DNA of 64,000 nt from positions 3,348,001 to 3,412,000 of the forward strand of contig NZ_CP026681.1 in NCBI RefSeq assembly GCF_002949735.1, in the 5' to 3' direction. How positions within the stretch are numbered: position 1 is the first letter of the stretch; every line of letters begins with the position of its first letter. Below, one piece after another: positions 9,055 to 17,058 of this stretch. Source of the stretch: Nostoc sp. 'Peltigera membranacea cyanobiont' N6. GTDB taxonomy: Bacteria; Cyanobacteriota; Cyanobacteriia; Cyanobacteriales; Nostocaceae. Under the pieces are notes generated by a model, which was not told where the DNA came from, did no database searches, and was given only the letters and a program-made list of their open reading frames with translations. Both the position numbers and the translations under genes were made by a program.

Positions 9055-10086
9055 TTAGGGTAGATTACTGATTTTTGTCCGATCGAAGTAGCCATACATT
9101 ACCCGAGAAACTTGACGAATAAAATCCCTAGCCCTAATGTCATTATTCGGTCTACGCACGAAAATTCCTGCTAAATAACGCTTACCTGATGGCGTTTCAA
9201 TGATACCCGCATCACCTAATACAAATCGGAGAGTACCTGTTTTATGAGCAATATTTGCACCAGAACCTAAGCCAGATGGGAGCAAACTTTTATTGTGACA
9301 ACGAATCATAATACCCAAAACTTGGGATTGACTTGTACCAGAAATTAACTGATTATTTGTAACCAATGCTGACAGTCGTACCAAGTCTTTTGCACTAGTT
9401 TTATTAGTTCCTTTAAAGTCTCCAAGCATATTGTGAATCACAGTACTTTGTAATCCCCAAGTGCGAAACTTTTGATTTAATTTAGATGCACCACCTAATC
9501 GATCGATAATCATATTTGTAGCAGTATTATCACTAATCGTCATCATCTTGGTTGCAGTTTGCAAGAGACTCAGCTTAGTTCCCACTCGTTGATACTGCAT
9601 ATCTCCAGAACCACCAGCGACATGTTTCCGTCGCATTATCAAAGTTTCACCTAGTTTGATTCTTCCTGCATCTACTTCCTGAAACAAAGCAATCAAAATT
9701 GGATACTTAATTGTGCTTGCGGCAGAAAAAGCTTTATCACCGTTAAAACTAAAATAATCCCCTGTTTGTAAGTCCATAAAAAAGATTCCGGGGGTGAGGA
9801 ATCTATAACGAGCCATTAATGCTTTAATAGGAGTTTTTAGTTCTGATATCTCGCGTCCCAGAGGAACTATACCAGTGAATTTAGAATTATTTATAGGGTT
9901 GACAGAATCTCCCAGAGGAACCGGAGGAATAAATTTCAGTTTTGGGAGTTGTAAATCAGAAATAGCTGGTTGATTTGCACTCCAGTCATTTACATTGCCA
10001 ACTTGATTTGTGTTGGGATTCGCTTTTGCTGGGGATGATAGTAAAAGAATACTTGTAAAACTCAGTAACAACCAGCGTAGTTTCAT
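9055..10086 (-). CDS. Class A beta-lactamase-related serine hydrolase, exported
   Basis: 343 residues with an N-terminal signal peptide (hydrophobic residues 5-18, then PAKA). The active-site motifs of penicillin-recognising serine enzymes are all present: S124-T-I-K127, SDN in ISDNTATNM, and KTG in HKTGTLRFVLGD. The Glu of the class A omega loop is not obvious, so this may be a D,D-peptidase-like or degenerate relative and not a true resistance enzyme. Such proteins are common in cyanobacterial genomes. A proline-rich spacer of about 75 residues separates the signal peptide from the catalytic domain. It is transcribed divergently from the rhodanese gene. Confidence 0.85.
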   Translation of the reverse strand: MKLRWLLLSFTSILLLSSPAKANPNTNQVGNVNDWSANQPAISDLQLPKLKFIPPVPLGDSVNPINNSKFTGIVPLGREISELKTPIKALMARYRFLTPGIFFMDLQTGDYFSFNGDKAFSAASTIKYPILIALFQEVDAGRIKLGETLIMRRKHVAGGSGDMQYQRVGTKLSLLQTATKMMTISDNTATNMIIDRLGGASKLNQKFRTWGLQSTVIHNMLGDFKGTNKTSAKDLVRLSALVTNNQLISGTSQSQVLGIMIRCHNKSLLPSGLGSGANIAHKTGTLRFVLGDAGIIETPSGKRYLAGIFVRRPNNDIRARDFIRQVSRVMYGYFDRTKISNLP

Positions 10087-10602
10087 GTAGTGCTGTGAGG
10101 ATAGTGTTGGATTTATTTACAGAGATTTTCCGAAGAAGTTAATGAGATCCGGATTGATTGACATAGTAATTACTAAGATATCCCATATCAACAGAAATTC
10201 GTAACAGATTCATTGACCTATTTAAAAAAATAATTATGCTAAAAAAACACAAGGTGGAATATACAAAAGATGCTTAGATAACATTAATTGGTTATGTAAT
10301 TATACAAGTACTAAGAACTAAATAATTATGTTTTAATTTTTCTTGCAATTATTTATACATAGAGATGGTGATAAAAAAGGATTCTGTCGTCAGCGCCGCA
10401 CCATAACTGGACTCAGGAGAACTTAGCGATGCTGGTTATTTTACAGGTTTAAATTTTCGACTCTCGCCTTGATTTTAAAACAACACAGGCACAAAAGTTC
10501 TCTCGTAACATTCAACATTCATTCTTCTGTGATTTGCATTCCAAAATGCAAATCTACCGAGCGCGATAATGCCTAATGGTACGATAACAGAAGCATGAAA
10601 GC
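10087..10602. other. Divergent intergenic region
   Basis: 516 AT-rich bases between the divergent beta-lactamase-like and rhodanese genes, presumably holding both promoters. I could not identify a convincing promoter pair, RNA gene or open frame. Confidence 0.4.
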
Positions 10603-11472
10603 GTGAATACAAAACTCCTCATTTCTCCTCAAGAACTCACGTCCCTGTTAGCAGAAAAGTCATCACAGGCTGTCATTATCGATACGCGAACTCCCGAAGA
10701 CTATGCTATTTCTCATATCCCTACATCCATAAATATTAGAGATTTTTTCACCTATCTTTTAGAGAATTCTTCCCCAGCAGGATTAAAGGAATTACAAGAG
10801 TATTTTGCAGAAATTATGAGCAAGCTGGGAATATCGGGTGTAGAACGATTAATTGTGTATGAAGATAGTCTAAATAAAGGTTATGGTCAATCTTGTCGAG
10901 CAGCTTTCTTACTGAAGTATTTGGGTTGCACTCAGGTATCTATTTTACAGGGAGGATATAGAGCGTGGCTGACAGAAGGATTGCCTACTACCGATGAAGT
11001 ACCATTACCTGAAAGCAGCATATTTAGATTGCATCCCAATGCTGACATGATGGTGACTACTGCCGATATGTTGCAAGCAGTTACCAATCCAGCAATTATA
11101 AAATTAGATGTGCGCGATCGCAATGAATGGTTTGGACTGAGTTCTTCTCCCTACCATGCTGATTTTTGTCCTCGCAAAGGTAGAATCCCTAACTCAGTAT
11201 GGTTAGAATGGCATCGGCTGATGAATTCGGAATCGGAAATCCCTACATTCCGTTCGCCAAGTGAAATTCTCGAAATTTGTCAGTCTGTAGGTATTACTTC
11301 AGAGTCTATTGTATACGTTTACTGCTTTAAGGGTTCAAGGGCTGCTAATACATTGATAGCCCTTGAAGAGGCGGGAATTTCTGCCAGAAATTATTTTGGC
11401 TCGTGGAATGAATGGTCGCGTGATTTCTCACTACCGATTGATAGTAGAGTTATCCAACCAACAGAAAGTTAG
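10603..11472 (+). CDS. Two-domain rhodanese sulfurtransferase
   Basis: 289 residues, matching the thiosulfate/3-mercaptopyruvate sulfurtransferase architecture. The N-terminal rhodanese domain has VIIDTRTPEDYAISHIPTS but no catalytic cysteine loop; the second domain has IIKLDVRDRNEWFG and the active-site loop YCFKGSRA, in which Cys carries the persulfide. The enzyme should move a sulfur atom from a donor to thiophilic acceptors in the cytoplasm. The start is GTG at 10603; the ATG eight bases earlier is out of frame and stops at once. Its last four bases overlap the end of the converging ADP-ribosylglycohydrolase gene. Confidence 0.88.
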   Translation: MNTKLLISPQELTSLLAEKSSQAVIIDTRTPEDYAISHIPTSINIRDFFTYLLENSSPAGLKELQEYFAEIMSKLGISGVERLIVYEDSLNKGYGQSCRAAFLLKYLGCTQVSILQGGYRAWLTEGLPTTDEVPLPESSIFRLHPNADMMVTTADMLQAVTNPAIIKLDVRDRNEWFGLSSSPYHADFCPRKGRIPNSVWLEWHRLMNSESEIPTFRSPSEILEICQSVGITSESIVYVYCFKGSRAANTLIALEEAGISARNYFGSWNEWSRDFSLPIDSRVIQPTES

Positions 11473-12308
11473 GGAACTGATTTAAGCTGCATCAGCTGCT
11501 TATCCAAGTCGATGAGATAATCTCTACCGTAAGCTCCATTTTCCAACCCTGTAACGAGATGATTGGGAATGTCTTGTGTAATTTCTTCGCTACAAGAACC
11601 AGCAGCCAAAGCGATCGCAGCTACTGTATCTACATCTCCAGTAAAAGCGATACAATCTTGTAAAAGTTCGCTCATACTGTCATTTCGCATTACCGCAGTA
11701 ATCGCTGCCCTGACACTCATCCAGCCTTTAGACTTTACTTTACCTTCCCACGGCTTATTCCATTCTCCAGATACATAACCTTTAAGAAACTTTCCTAATT
11801 TGCGTTTTGCTCCCAATCGATAGATAAAGTAATGCGACATTAGGGCGGCGGCAACGGCAGCATTGATCCCATCGGGTGTATTGTGGGTAATTGCCGCTTG
11901 AATTGTTGCCGCTTCAATTACTTTTTCTGGTGTGGCATAGATGCCAATGGGTGCTGCACGCATTGCACCCCCACTTTTGTCGCTATCAGGGTTAATTTTG
12001 CTTAAAAATTCTTCCCCATCCTGAATTTCTCCCAGAAAATGGTAGAAGTTTCGAGAATACCCTTCTCTCTCATCGCGTTTAAAAGCTCTAACAAAGCTAT
12101 GGGCTAAAACTTCTGGTGTCCACGGTGCTTGAGAAACAATCACTTCCGCAATGGCAATGCTCATCTGGGTGTCATCGGTATAGCTGCCAGGAATGAGTCG
12201 AAAACGGGGATGTTGAACGTATCGACTCAAATCGTTGTTAACGATTGCTTCGTCAGCATATTCAAAACCTGCACCGTAAGCATCTGCAATTGCTAACTCT
12301 AGCAGCAT
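11469..12308 (-). CDS. ADP-ribosylglycohydrolase family protein (DraG/ARH fold)
   Basis: 279 residues. Metal-binding motifs of the family are visible: AIADAYGAGFEYADE at the N-terminus, SYTDDTQMSIAIAEV (the TDDT motif that binds magnesium) and FTGDVDTVAAIALAAG (the second D-x-D-T site). It should remove ADP-ribose from a modified protein, nucleic acid or small molecule. It is the last gene of an apparent operon: 7 bp after the NUDIX gene, which is 38 bp after folK. A gene that releases ADP-ribose next to one that probably hydrolyses it suggests a shared pathway. Confidence 0.87.
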   Translation of the reverse strand: MLLELAIADAYGAGFEYADEAIVNNDLSRYVQHPRFRLIPGSYTDDTQMSIAIAEVIVSQAPWTPEVLAHSFVRAFKRDEREGYSRNFYHFLGEIQDGEEFLSKINPDSDKSGGAMRAAPIGIYATPEKVIEAATIQAAITHNTPDGINAAVAAALMSHYFIYRLGAKRKLGKFLKGYVSGEWNKPWEGKVKSKGWMSVRAAITAVMRNDSMSELLQDCIAFTGDVDTVAAIALAAGSCSEEITQDIPNHLVTGLENGAYGRDYLIDLDKQLMQLKSVP

Positions 12309-12315
12309 AAAGGTA

Positions 12316-12864
12316 TTAAACTAAAAATGGACGCGCCAGAAAAAAGCTAGAAATTGATTTAGCATCTACTGGTTCTCCCTCCAGAATCGCTTTCTCTAAT
12401 TCTTCGGGAGTCAAAAACACGGTTTCGATATCCTCGTCTGCATCTTGTTCTGGTGGTGTCTCCAGCTTTTCTAAATCTCGCGCCAGAAAAGCATAGATAA
12501 TTTCATCAGAATAACCAGGCGCTAGGAAAAATTCACCTAATTTGTCCCATTTTTTGGCAGTATACCCAGTTTCTTCTTCGATTTCGCGCTGTATTGTCTC
12601 CAAAGGTTCTTCCTTTGCTTCCAAAGTTCCTGCCGGAAATTCTAATATCCGTCCCTGAATTGCAAAACGATACTGGCGCACCAGTACAAGTTTACCTTCT
12701 GGTGTCACCGGTACAGCGAGAGCGCCACCAGGGTGACGAATACATTCCCATTCTCCTTCCGATTTATTAGGCAAACGCAAGCGATTGACTTCAAAATCAA
12801 ACTTGCGTCCTTTATGAAATAGGCGTTGTCTTAGTAGTTGTGGTAATTCTCTACCTAATGGCAT
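12316..12864 (-). CDS. NUDIX hydrolase, ADP-ribose pyrophosphatase-like
   Basis: 182 residues. The NUDIX box is perfect: G, five residues, E, seven residues, then REIEEETGY. The region before it (VPVTPEGKLVLVRQYRFA, ILEFPAGTLEAKEE) and the shape of the protein match ADP-ribose / NDP-sugar pyrophosphatases, which cut ADP-ribose to AMP and ribose 5-phosphate. It sits between folK and the ADP-ribosylglycohydrolase gene on the same strand with very short gaps, so co-transcription is likely. An alternative function in pterin metabolism (dihydroneopterin triphosphate hydrolysis) is possible because folK is next door, but the motif pattern favours ADP-ribose. Confidence 0.88.
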   Translation of the reverse strand: MPLGRELPQLLRQRLFHKGRKFDFEVNRLRLPNKSEGEWECIRHPGGALAVPVTPEGKLVLVRQYRFAIQGRILEFPAGTLEAKEEPLETIQREIEEETGYTAKKWDKLGEFFLAPGYSDEIIYAFLARDLEKLETPPEQDADEDIETVFLTPEELEKAILEGEPVDAKSISSFFLARPFLV

Positions 12865-12902
12865 AGTAAAATCTGATTATCTGTTTAATTACAGAGGTGA
12901 TA

Positions 12903-13451
12903 TCAGTCTTCTTCTGTGTTTAAGGATGGTAATTTTAATTGCCCATCAATTAAACATACATCAGAACAGTCTACCTCTTTCAGCAGTCCTTTAATAACAC
13001 ACCCAGAAACTGGTTCTATCCAATCTGGGGCAATTTCTGCCAGTGGTACTAACACAAAGGCCCGATCCCGCATTCGTGGATGAGGAATTTGGAGATTTGG
13101 TGTATCCAGTATAAAGTCATCATATAATAACAAATCCAAATCCAGGGTACGCGGCCCCCAGTGTTCTTGACGCACGCGCCCAAATTGTTGTTCAATTCCT
13201 AACAAAATTTCTAATAACTGCTGGGGTAGCATCTCTACCTGCAATGTGACGCAGCCATTTAGATAATCTGGCTGTGGTGGCCCCACAGCTTTGGTTTGGT
13301 ACCAATTGGATCTAGCTTCTAAAATAATTCCTGGGGTTTGGGCTAAAGTTTTGATAGCTGCTTCTAAAAGCGTCTGGGAATCGCCGATATTACTACCAAG
13401 GGCGACGGCGCTTCTTTTCGGCTGAGTGTAGGCGTAATCCAACGCAGGCAT
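12903..13451 (-). CDS. folK: 2-amino-4-hydroxy-6-hydroxymethyldihydropteridine pyrophosphokinase
   Basis: 182 residues, the usual length. FolK transfers pyrophosphate from ATP to the pterin alcohol in folate biosynthesis. Signatures: AVALGSNIGDSQTLLEAAI at the start, the ATP/Mg site GPRTLDLDLLLYDD, and IPHPRMRDRAFVLVPLAEIAPDW. The protein ends with a slightly longer tail than E. coli FolK. It is the first gene of a three-gene minus-strand run with the NUDIX and ADP-ribosylglycohydrolase genes. Confidence 0.93.
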   Translation of the reverse strand: MPALDYAYTQPKRSAVALGSNIGDSQTLLEAAIKTLAQTPGIILEARSNWYQTKAVGPPQPDYLNGCVTLQVEMLPQQLLEILLGIEQQFGRVRQEHWGPRTLDLDLLLYDDFILDTPNLQIPHPRMRDRAFVLVPLAEIAPDWIEPVSGCVIKGLLKEVDCSDVCLIDGQLKLPSLNTEED

Positions 13452-13698
13452 TGCACTCTCCTGATGTAAGCTATTTTCGGAATGTCTTTGTGGATACTTC
13501 TATGTACTTATATTCCGAATAGTTAGTAAAATTGCAGCATTTGTGACAAAACTAAATTAACTAAATCTAAAAAACATTATTTTATGGATGAATCTAGTTA
13601 ATTATTTATAGGATATTATACTAACACAATGGTGGTGCTATAACCCCAAAGCTGATTGATGGTGGTTAGATATTTACTACTTTGAGCGAGGAACTGAC

Positions 13699-16080
13699 GT
13701 GGGGAAGCTTACCTCCTGGTTCAAGCGAAGACCAACTAATTTGAGTGACTCTGGACAAGGAGGAACAAATGAGAGCTTACCACCAGCACATCTGGCGCAG
13801 ACGAGGCAGTTACTGAGCAAAATGAAAATTTTACCATCTAGGATGAAGACCAATCAGGCAACTGGCGGTAAAGCACTCTATCGTCGCTTATGGTTTTGGG
13901 CAGGTTTAGGTGTCGGTGGTGGGATAGTTGCCTTCATCTACGGCATCAGTCTAATAGACCGCACTTTGCCAAATCAGTCCGAGTTGAATGCTGTCTTGAG
14001 AGAGCAAACACTGACGATCAAAGCTGCTGATGGAAGTATATTACAACAACAAGGTGAAGCGACTAGAGAACAGTTAAAGCTAGAACAAATACCAGATAAT
14101 TTAAAAAAAGCTTTCATCGCCTCAGAAGATAGAAGATTTAAGCAACACAACGGAGTCGATGCACAAGGAATTTTGAGAGCAAGTTTGAATAATTTGCGAT
14201 CGCAAGGTGTAGTAGAAGGTGGTAGCACCATCACCCAACAGTTAACGCGGATTCTGTTTTTGAAACAAGAACAGACAATCTGGCGCAAACTCAAGGAAGT
14301 CCGCCTCGCCCAAAAAATGGAGCATGAGCTAACCAAAGACCAGATTCTAGAGCGTTACCTGAATCTGGTTTATTTGGGATCGGGAGCTTATGGTGTGGCA
14401 GATGCCGCCTGGGTATACTTTAGTAAATCGCCAGATCGGCTTTCTCTTGCAGAAATGGCAACGATTGCGGGATTAGCTCCTGCTCCTAGCTTATACGCCC
14501 CAGATAAGAATCCCGAAGCGGCAATCCGGCGGAGAAATCTGGTATTGCAACGGATGCAAGAGGATGGAGTTATTACACCAGAGCAAAGACAGACAGCAGC
14601 CCAAGAGCCACTAACCCTCAAAAGCAGTTTACCCAAGCGAGTGCAAGTAGAATCACCCTACTTTACCAGCTATATCCAAAAAGAATTGCCGAAATACGTT
14701 TCTTCTAATGTGCTAAAAAGTGGGGGTCTAGTAGTGGAAACTACGTTGAATCCGACTTGGCAGAAGGTAGGAGAAGAAGCAGTTGCCAAAACACTGCGAA
14801 ATCAAGGACGCTGGGAGAACTTTAAGCAAGCAGCAATGGTAGCCATTGACCCCCGGAGTGGTGAAATTAAGGCAATGGTTGGGGGAAAAGACTTTGGTAA
14901 AAACCAGTTTAATCGTGTAACCCAAGCACAACGGCAGCCAGGATCGACATTTAAAGGGTTTGTATATGCTACTGCGATCGCTAGCGGTAAAAGCCCCTAC
15001 GATACCTATGAGGATGCACCCCTTGTAGTAGATGGTTATGAACCAAAAAACTATGGTAAAAACTTCCACGGTTCAATGAACATGCGAGATGCCCTCACCC
15101 GCTCTATTAATATTATTGCGGTGAAGGTATTGATTGATGTGGGATTTGCCCCAACGATTAAACTTGCCCATGATATGGGGATAAAATCTGAACTCAAGCC
15201 CACCTATTCCTTAGCTCTCGGCTCAAACGAAGTGAATCTGCTAGAGTTGACCAGCGCTTATGGTAGCTTTGCTACTCTTGGATTGCACACAGAGCCTCAT
15301 GGTATTACTCGCATCCTCAACCGCCAAGGCAAGGTGATTTGGTCAGCTAATTTCAAGTCTCAACGGGCCGTTGACGCTGATAGTGCCGCCATCATGACTT
15401 GGATGCTACGCAACGTCGTAGAAGCTGGAACTGGTGGTGCTGCTCAGTTAGATAATAGACAAGTTGCCGGCAAGACCGGCACCTCCGACGAAGCCCGCGA
15501 TTTGTGGTTTATTGGCTACATTCCCCAGATGGTGACAGGGGTGTGGTTAGGTAACGATAATAACCGCCCCACAGATGGTAGCAGTAGTAGCGCCGCTTAC
15601 ACCTGGCACGAATTTATGGAAAAAGCGGTAGAGGGGATGCCAGTAGAAAAATTTCCCAAACGACCCAAGTTAGAAGGTCGTAAAGGTACTATTAAAGCCC
15701 AAGCAGTCAAGCCGAAACAATTGCTGAATCGTTCTATTTCTGCTGATGAGGATTCAGTTGAGGAAAGTTCTAGAAATTCTAATTCTGAAGATAGTGATTC
15801 ATCAAGGAGACGTAGAAGCAGGAGAAGCTATTCTCAAGAAGACCAGCAATCTAGCGACTATACCCCAAGACGGAGAAGGCGCGATCGCAGTGAAGAATCA
15901 ACTTCCAGTAACTCTTCTTCAGAATCATCTACTCCCAGGCGGCGCTCTAGAAGAGTAGAATCTGATTCTTCCTCGCCTCGAAGAACTCGGCGATCTTCCT
16001 CTCCCGACAATAGTTCAGGTTCTTCAGGTTCTTCATCGCCACAACCATCCTGGCGGGATCGGCTTAGACCTTCTAATTAA
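13699..16080 (+). CDS. Class A penicillin-binding protein (PBP1A-like), transglycosylase/transpeptidase
   Basis: 793 residues from GTG 13699. One membrane anchor at about residues 62-88. The GT51 glycosyltransferase follows (ASEDRRFKQHNGVD with the catalytic Glu, EGGSTITQQLTR), then the transpeptidase with SxxK (QPGSTFKGF), SxN (TRSINII) and KTG (AGKTGTSDEARD). It polymerises and crosslinks peptidoglycan at the outer face of the inner membrane. The last ~115 residues are an unusual low-complexity tail very rich in Ser and Arg (repeats such as RRRSRR and PRRRRRDR), which is predicted to be disordered and basic, and may bind polyanions. A variable tail is common in cyanobacterial PBPs, but this one is extreme. 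Confidence 0.93.
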   Translation: MGKLTSWFKRRPTNLSDSGQGGTNESLPPAHLAQTRQLLSKMKILPSRMKTNQATGGKALYRRLWFWAGLGVGGGIVAFIYGISLIDRTLPNQSELNAVLREQTLTIKAADGSILQQQGEATREQLKLEQIPDNLKKAFIASEDRRFKQHNGVDAQGILRASLNNLRSQGVVEGGSTITQQLTRILFLKQEQTIWRKLKEVRLAQKMEHELTKDQILERYLNLVYLGSGAYGVADAAWVYFSKSPDRLSLAEMATIAGLAPAPSLYAPDKNPEAAIRRRNLVLQRMQEDGVITPEQRQTAAQEPLTLKSSLPKRVQVESPYFTSYIQKELPKYVSSNVLKSGGLVVETTLNPTWQKVGEEAVAKTLRNQGRWENFKQAAMVAIDPRSGEIKAMVGGKDFGKNQFNRVTQAQRQPGSTFKGFVYATAIASGKSPYDTYEDAPLVVDGYEPKNYGKNFHGSMNMRDALTRSINIIAVKVLIDVGFAPTIKLAHDMGIKSELKPTYSLALGSNEVNLLELTSAYGSFATLGLHTEPHGITRILNRQGKVIWSANFKSQRAVDADSAAIMTWMLRNVVEAGTGGAAQLDNRQVAGKTGTSDEARDLWFIGYIPQMVTGVWLGNDNNRPTDGSSSSAAYTWHEFMEKAVEGMPVEKFPKRPKLEGRKGTIKAQAVKPKQLLNRSISADEDSVEESSRNSNSEDSDSSRRRRSRRSYSQEDQQSSDYTPRRRRRDRSEESTSSNSSSESSTPRRRSRRVESDSSSPRRTRRSSSPDNSSGSSGSSSPQPSWRDRLRPSN

Positions 16081-16143
16081 TGATGAGTGGGAATTAGGAA
16101 TTAGGAATTAGGCATTGGGCATTGGGCATTGAGTATAGCTATT

Positions 16144-16183
16144 CTCCTTGTCCCCCTTGTCCCCCTTGTCCCCCTTGTCCCCT
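16144..16183. repeat. Short tandem repeat TTGTCCCCC
   Basis: Four consecutive 9-bp units (CTTGTCCCC type) lie in the spacer after the PBP gene. They follow a run of GGAATTA and GGGCATT units at 16085-16135. These are STRR-type repeats typical of Nostocales spacers. Confidence 0.8.
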
Positions 16184-16310
16184 ACTCCCTTCCCCCTACC
16201 CTTTTCTATGCAATATGAAGTTGCTAAAACTAAACTAGGGGAGGATGTTAAGTGATACGCTCATTCTATAGTGTGTCAAGTAGTGTTACTTAACATTGGA
16301 GAATATACTC

Positions 16311-16538
16311 ATGCATATATTGATGCAGGCAGCAGATTCAGTCGCAACAGGTGGTGGGCAGTTTCCTTATGCTTTCACTTTGGTCTATGTCGTCGGTTTT
16401 ATTGCTGCTGTAACCATAGGTTCAATAGCTTGGTACAACTCGAAACGCCCCGCAGGTTGGGAAAGCAAAGAGCGTCCTGATTTTGTACCTAAAGTTGATA
16501 AAGAAGAAACTCCGGGTCTGGGTGAACCGAAGTCATAA
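16311..16538 (+). CDS. psb35: Psb35-like small photosystem II assembly protein
   Basis: 75 residues from ATG 16311; a GGAG at 16298 gives a well spaced ribosome site, so the upstream TTG at 16296 is unlikely to be the start. One membrane helix (FPYAFTLVYVVGFIAAVTIG) is followed by a basic, hydrophilic stromal tail (NSKRPAGWESKERPDFVPK). The pattern matches what I recall of the conserved cyanobacterial Ssl2148/Psb35 protein, reported to stabilise the CP47 assembly module and its Hli proteins. That identity rests on memory of the sequence. If correct, it works with the psbB product encoded 25 kb away. Confidence 0.65.
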   Translation: MHILMQAADSVATGGGQFPYAFTLVYVVGFIAAVTIGSIAWYNSKRPAGWESKERPDFVPKVDKEETPGLGEPKS

Positions 16539-16578
16539 TTTAGTCATTAGTCATTAGACTATGAACTTTTAACTGTGA

Positions 16579-17001
16579 TTAGTTTTGCACTTCAACCCAA
16601 CGACGGTAAAGCTTTTGAATTTGTTTAAGAAGTGCAGTGTGAGCCGGTTGAATTGAATCATTCGGCTTCACTATATCCTGCAATTCCGTCAAGAGTCTGG
16701 CTTCTTCGACGGCAACTTCACCATCGCTATAAATTAAGCCACTGATGGCTTCAATCAGATTTTCACAATCTTCAAGACTTGGGCGATCGCCTAAATACTC
16801 CTGCACCCACTCATAGCACTCTTTTGGCTGTACAGGAACTAATTCGTACAGCCAAGGCTTAATTTCTGGATCGTTAGCCAAACCTTTTGCTTGGGCTATT
16901 TCACGGAGATATTGCCGTTCTTCCGGCTGGATTCTGCCATCAATCCAGGCGGCTCCAATCAGGATTTTAACTAAGTTTTTGACATTGGAAGGGCTAACCA
17001 T
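16579..17001 (-). CDS. TerB-like domain protein (tellurite resistance family fold)
   Basis: 140 residues, all alpha-helical. Repeating pattern typical of TerB: LVKILIGAAWIDGRIQPEERQYL and LIEAISGLIYSDGEVAVEEARLL, each with the acidic DGxIxxEE-type metal-binding turn. TerB-family proteins bind Ca or Zn and often act near membranes, but the function in cyanobacteria is not established. It lies 57 bp downstream of rsmB in the same direction's neighbourhood, but separate promoters are possible. Confidence 0.8.
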   Translation of the reverse strand: MVSPSNVKNLVKILIGAAWIDGRIQPEERQYLREIAQAKGLANDPEIKPWLYELVPVQPKECYEWVQEYLGDRPSLEDCENLIEAISGLIYSDGEVAVEEARLLTELQDIVKPNDSIQPAHTALLKQIQKLYRRWVEVQN

Positions 17002-17058
17002 TGCTGCCTCCTCTGGTAGATTAAGACCTCCACCAAATCGTACAATCCTAAACAGTAT

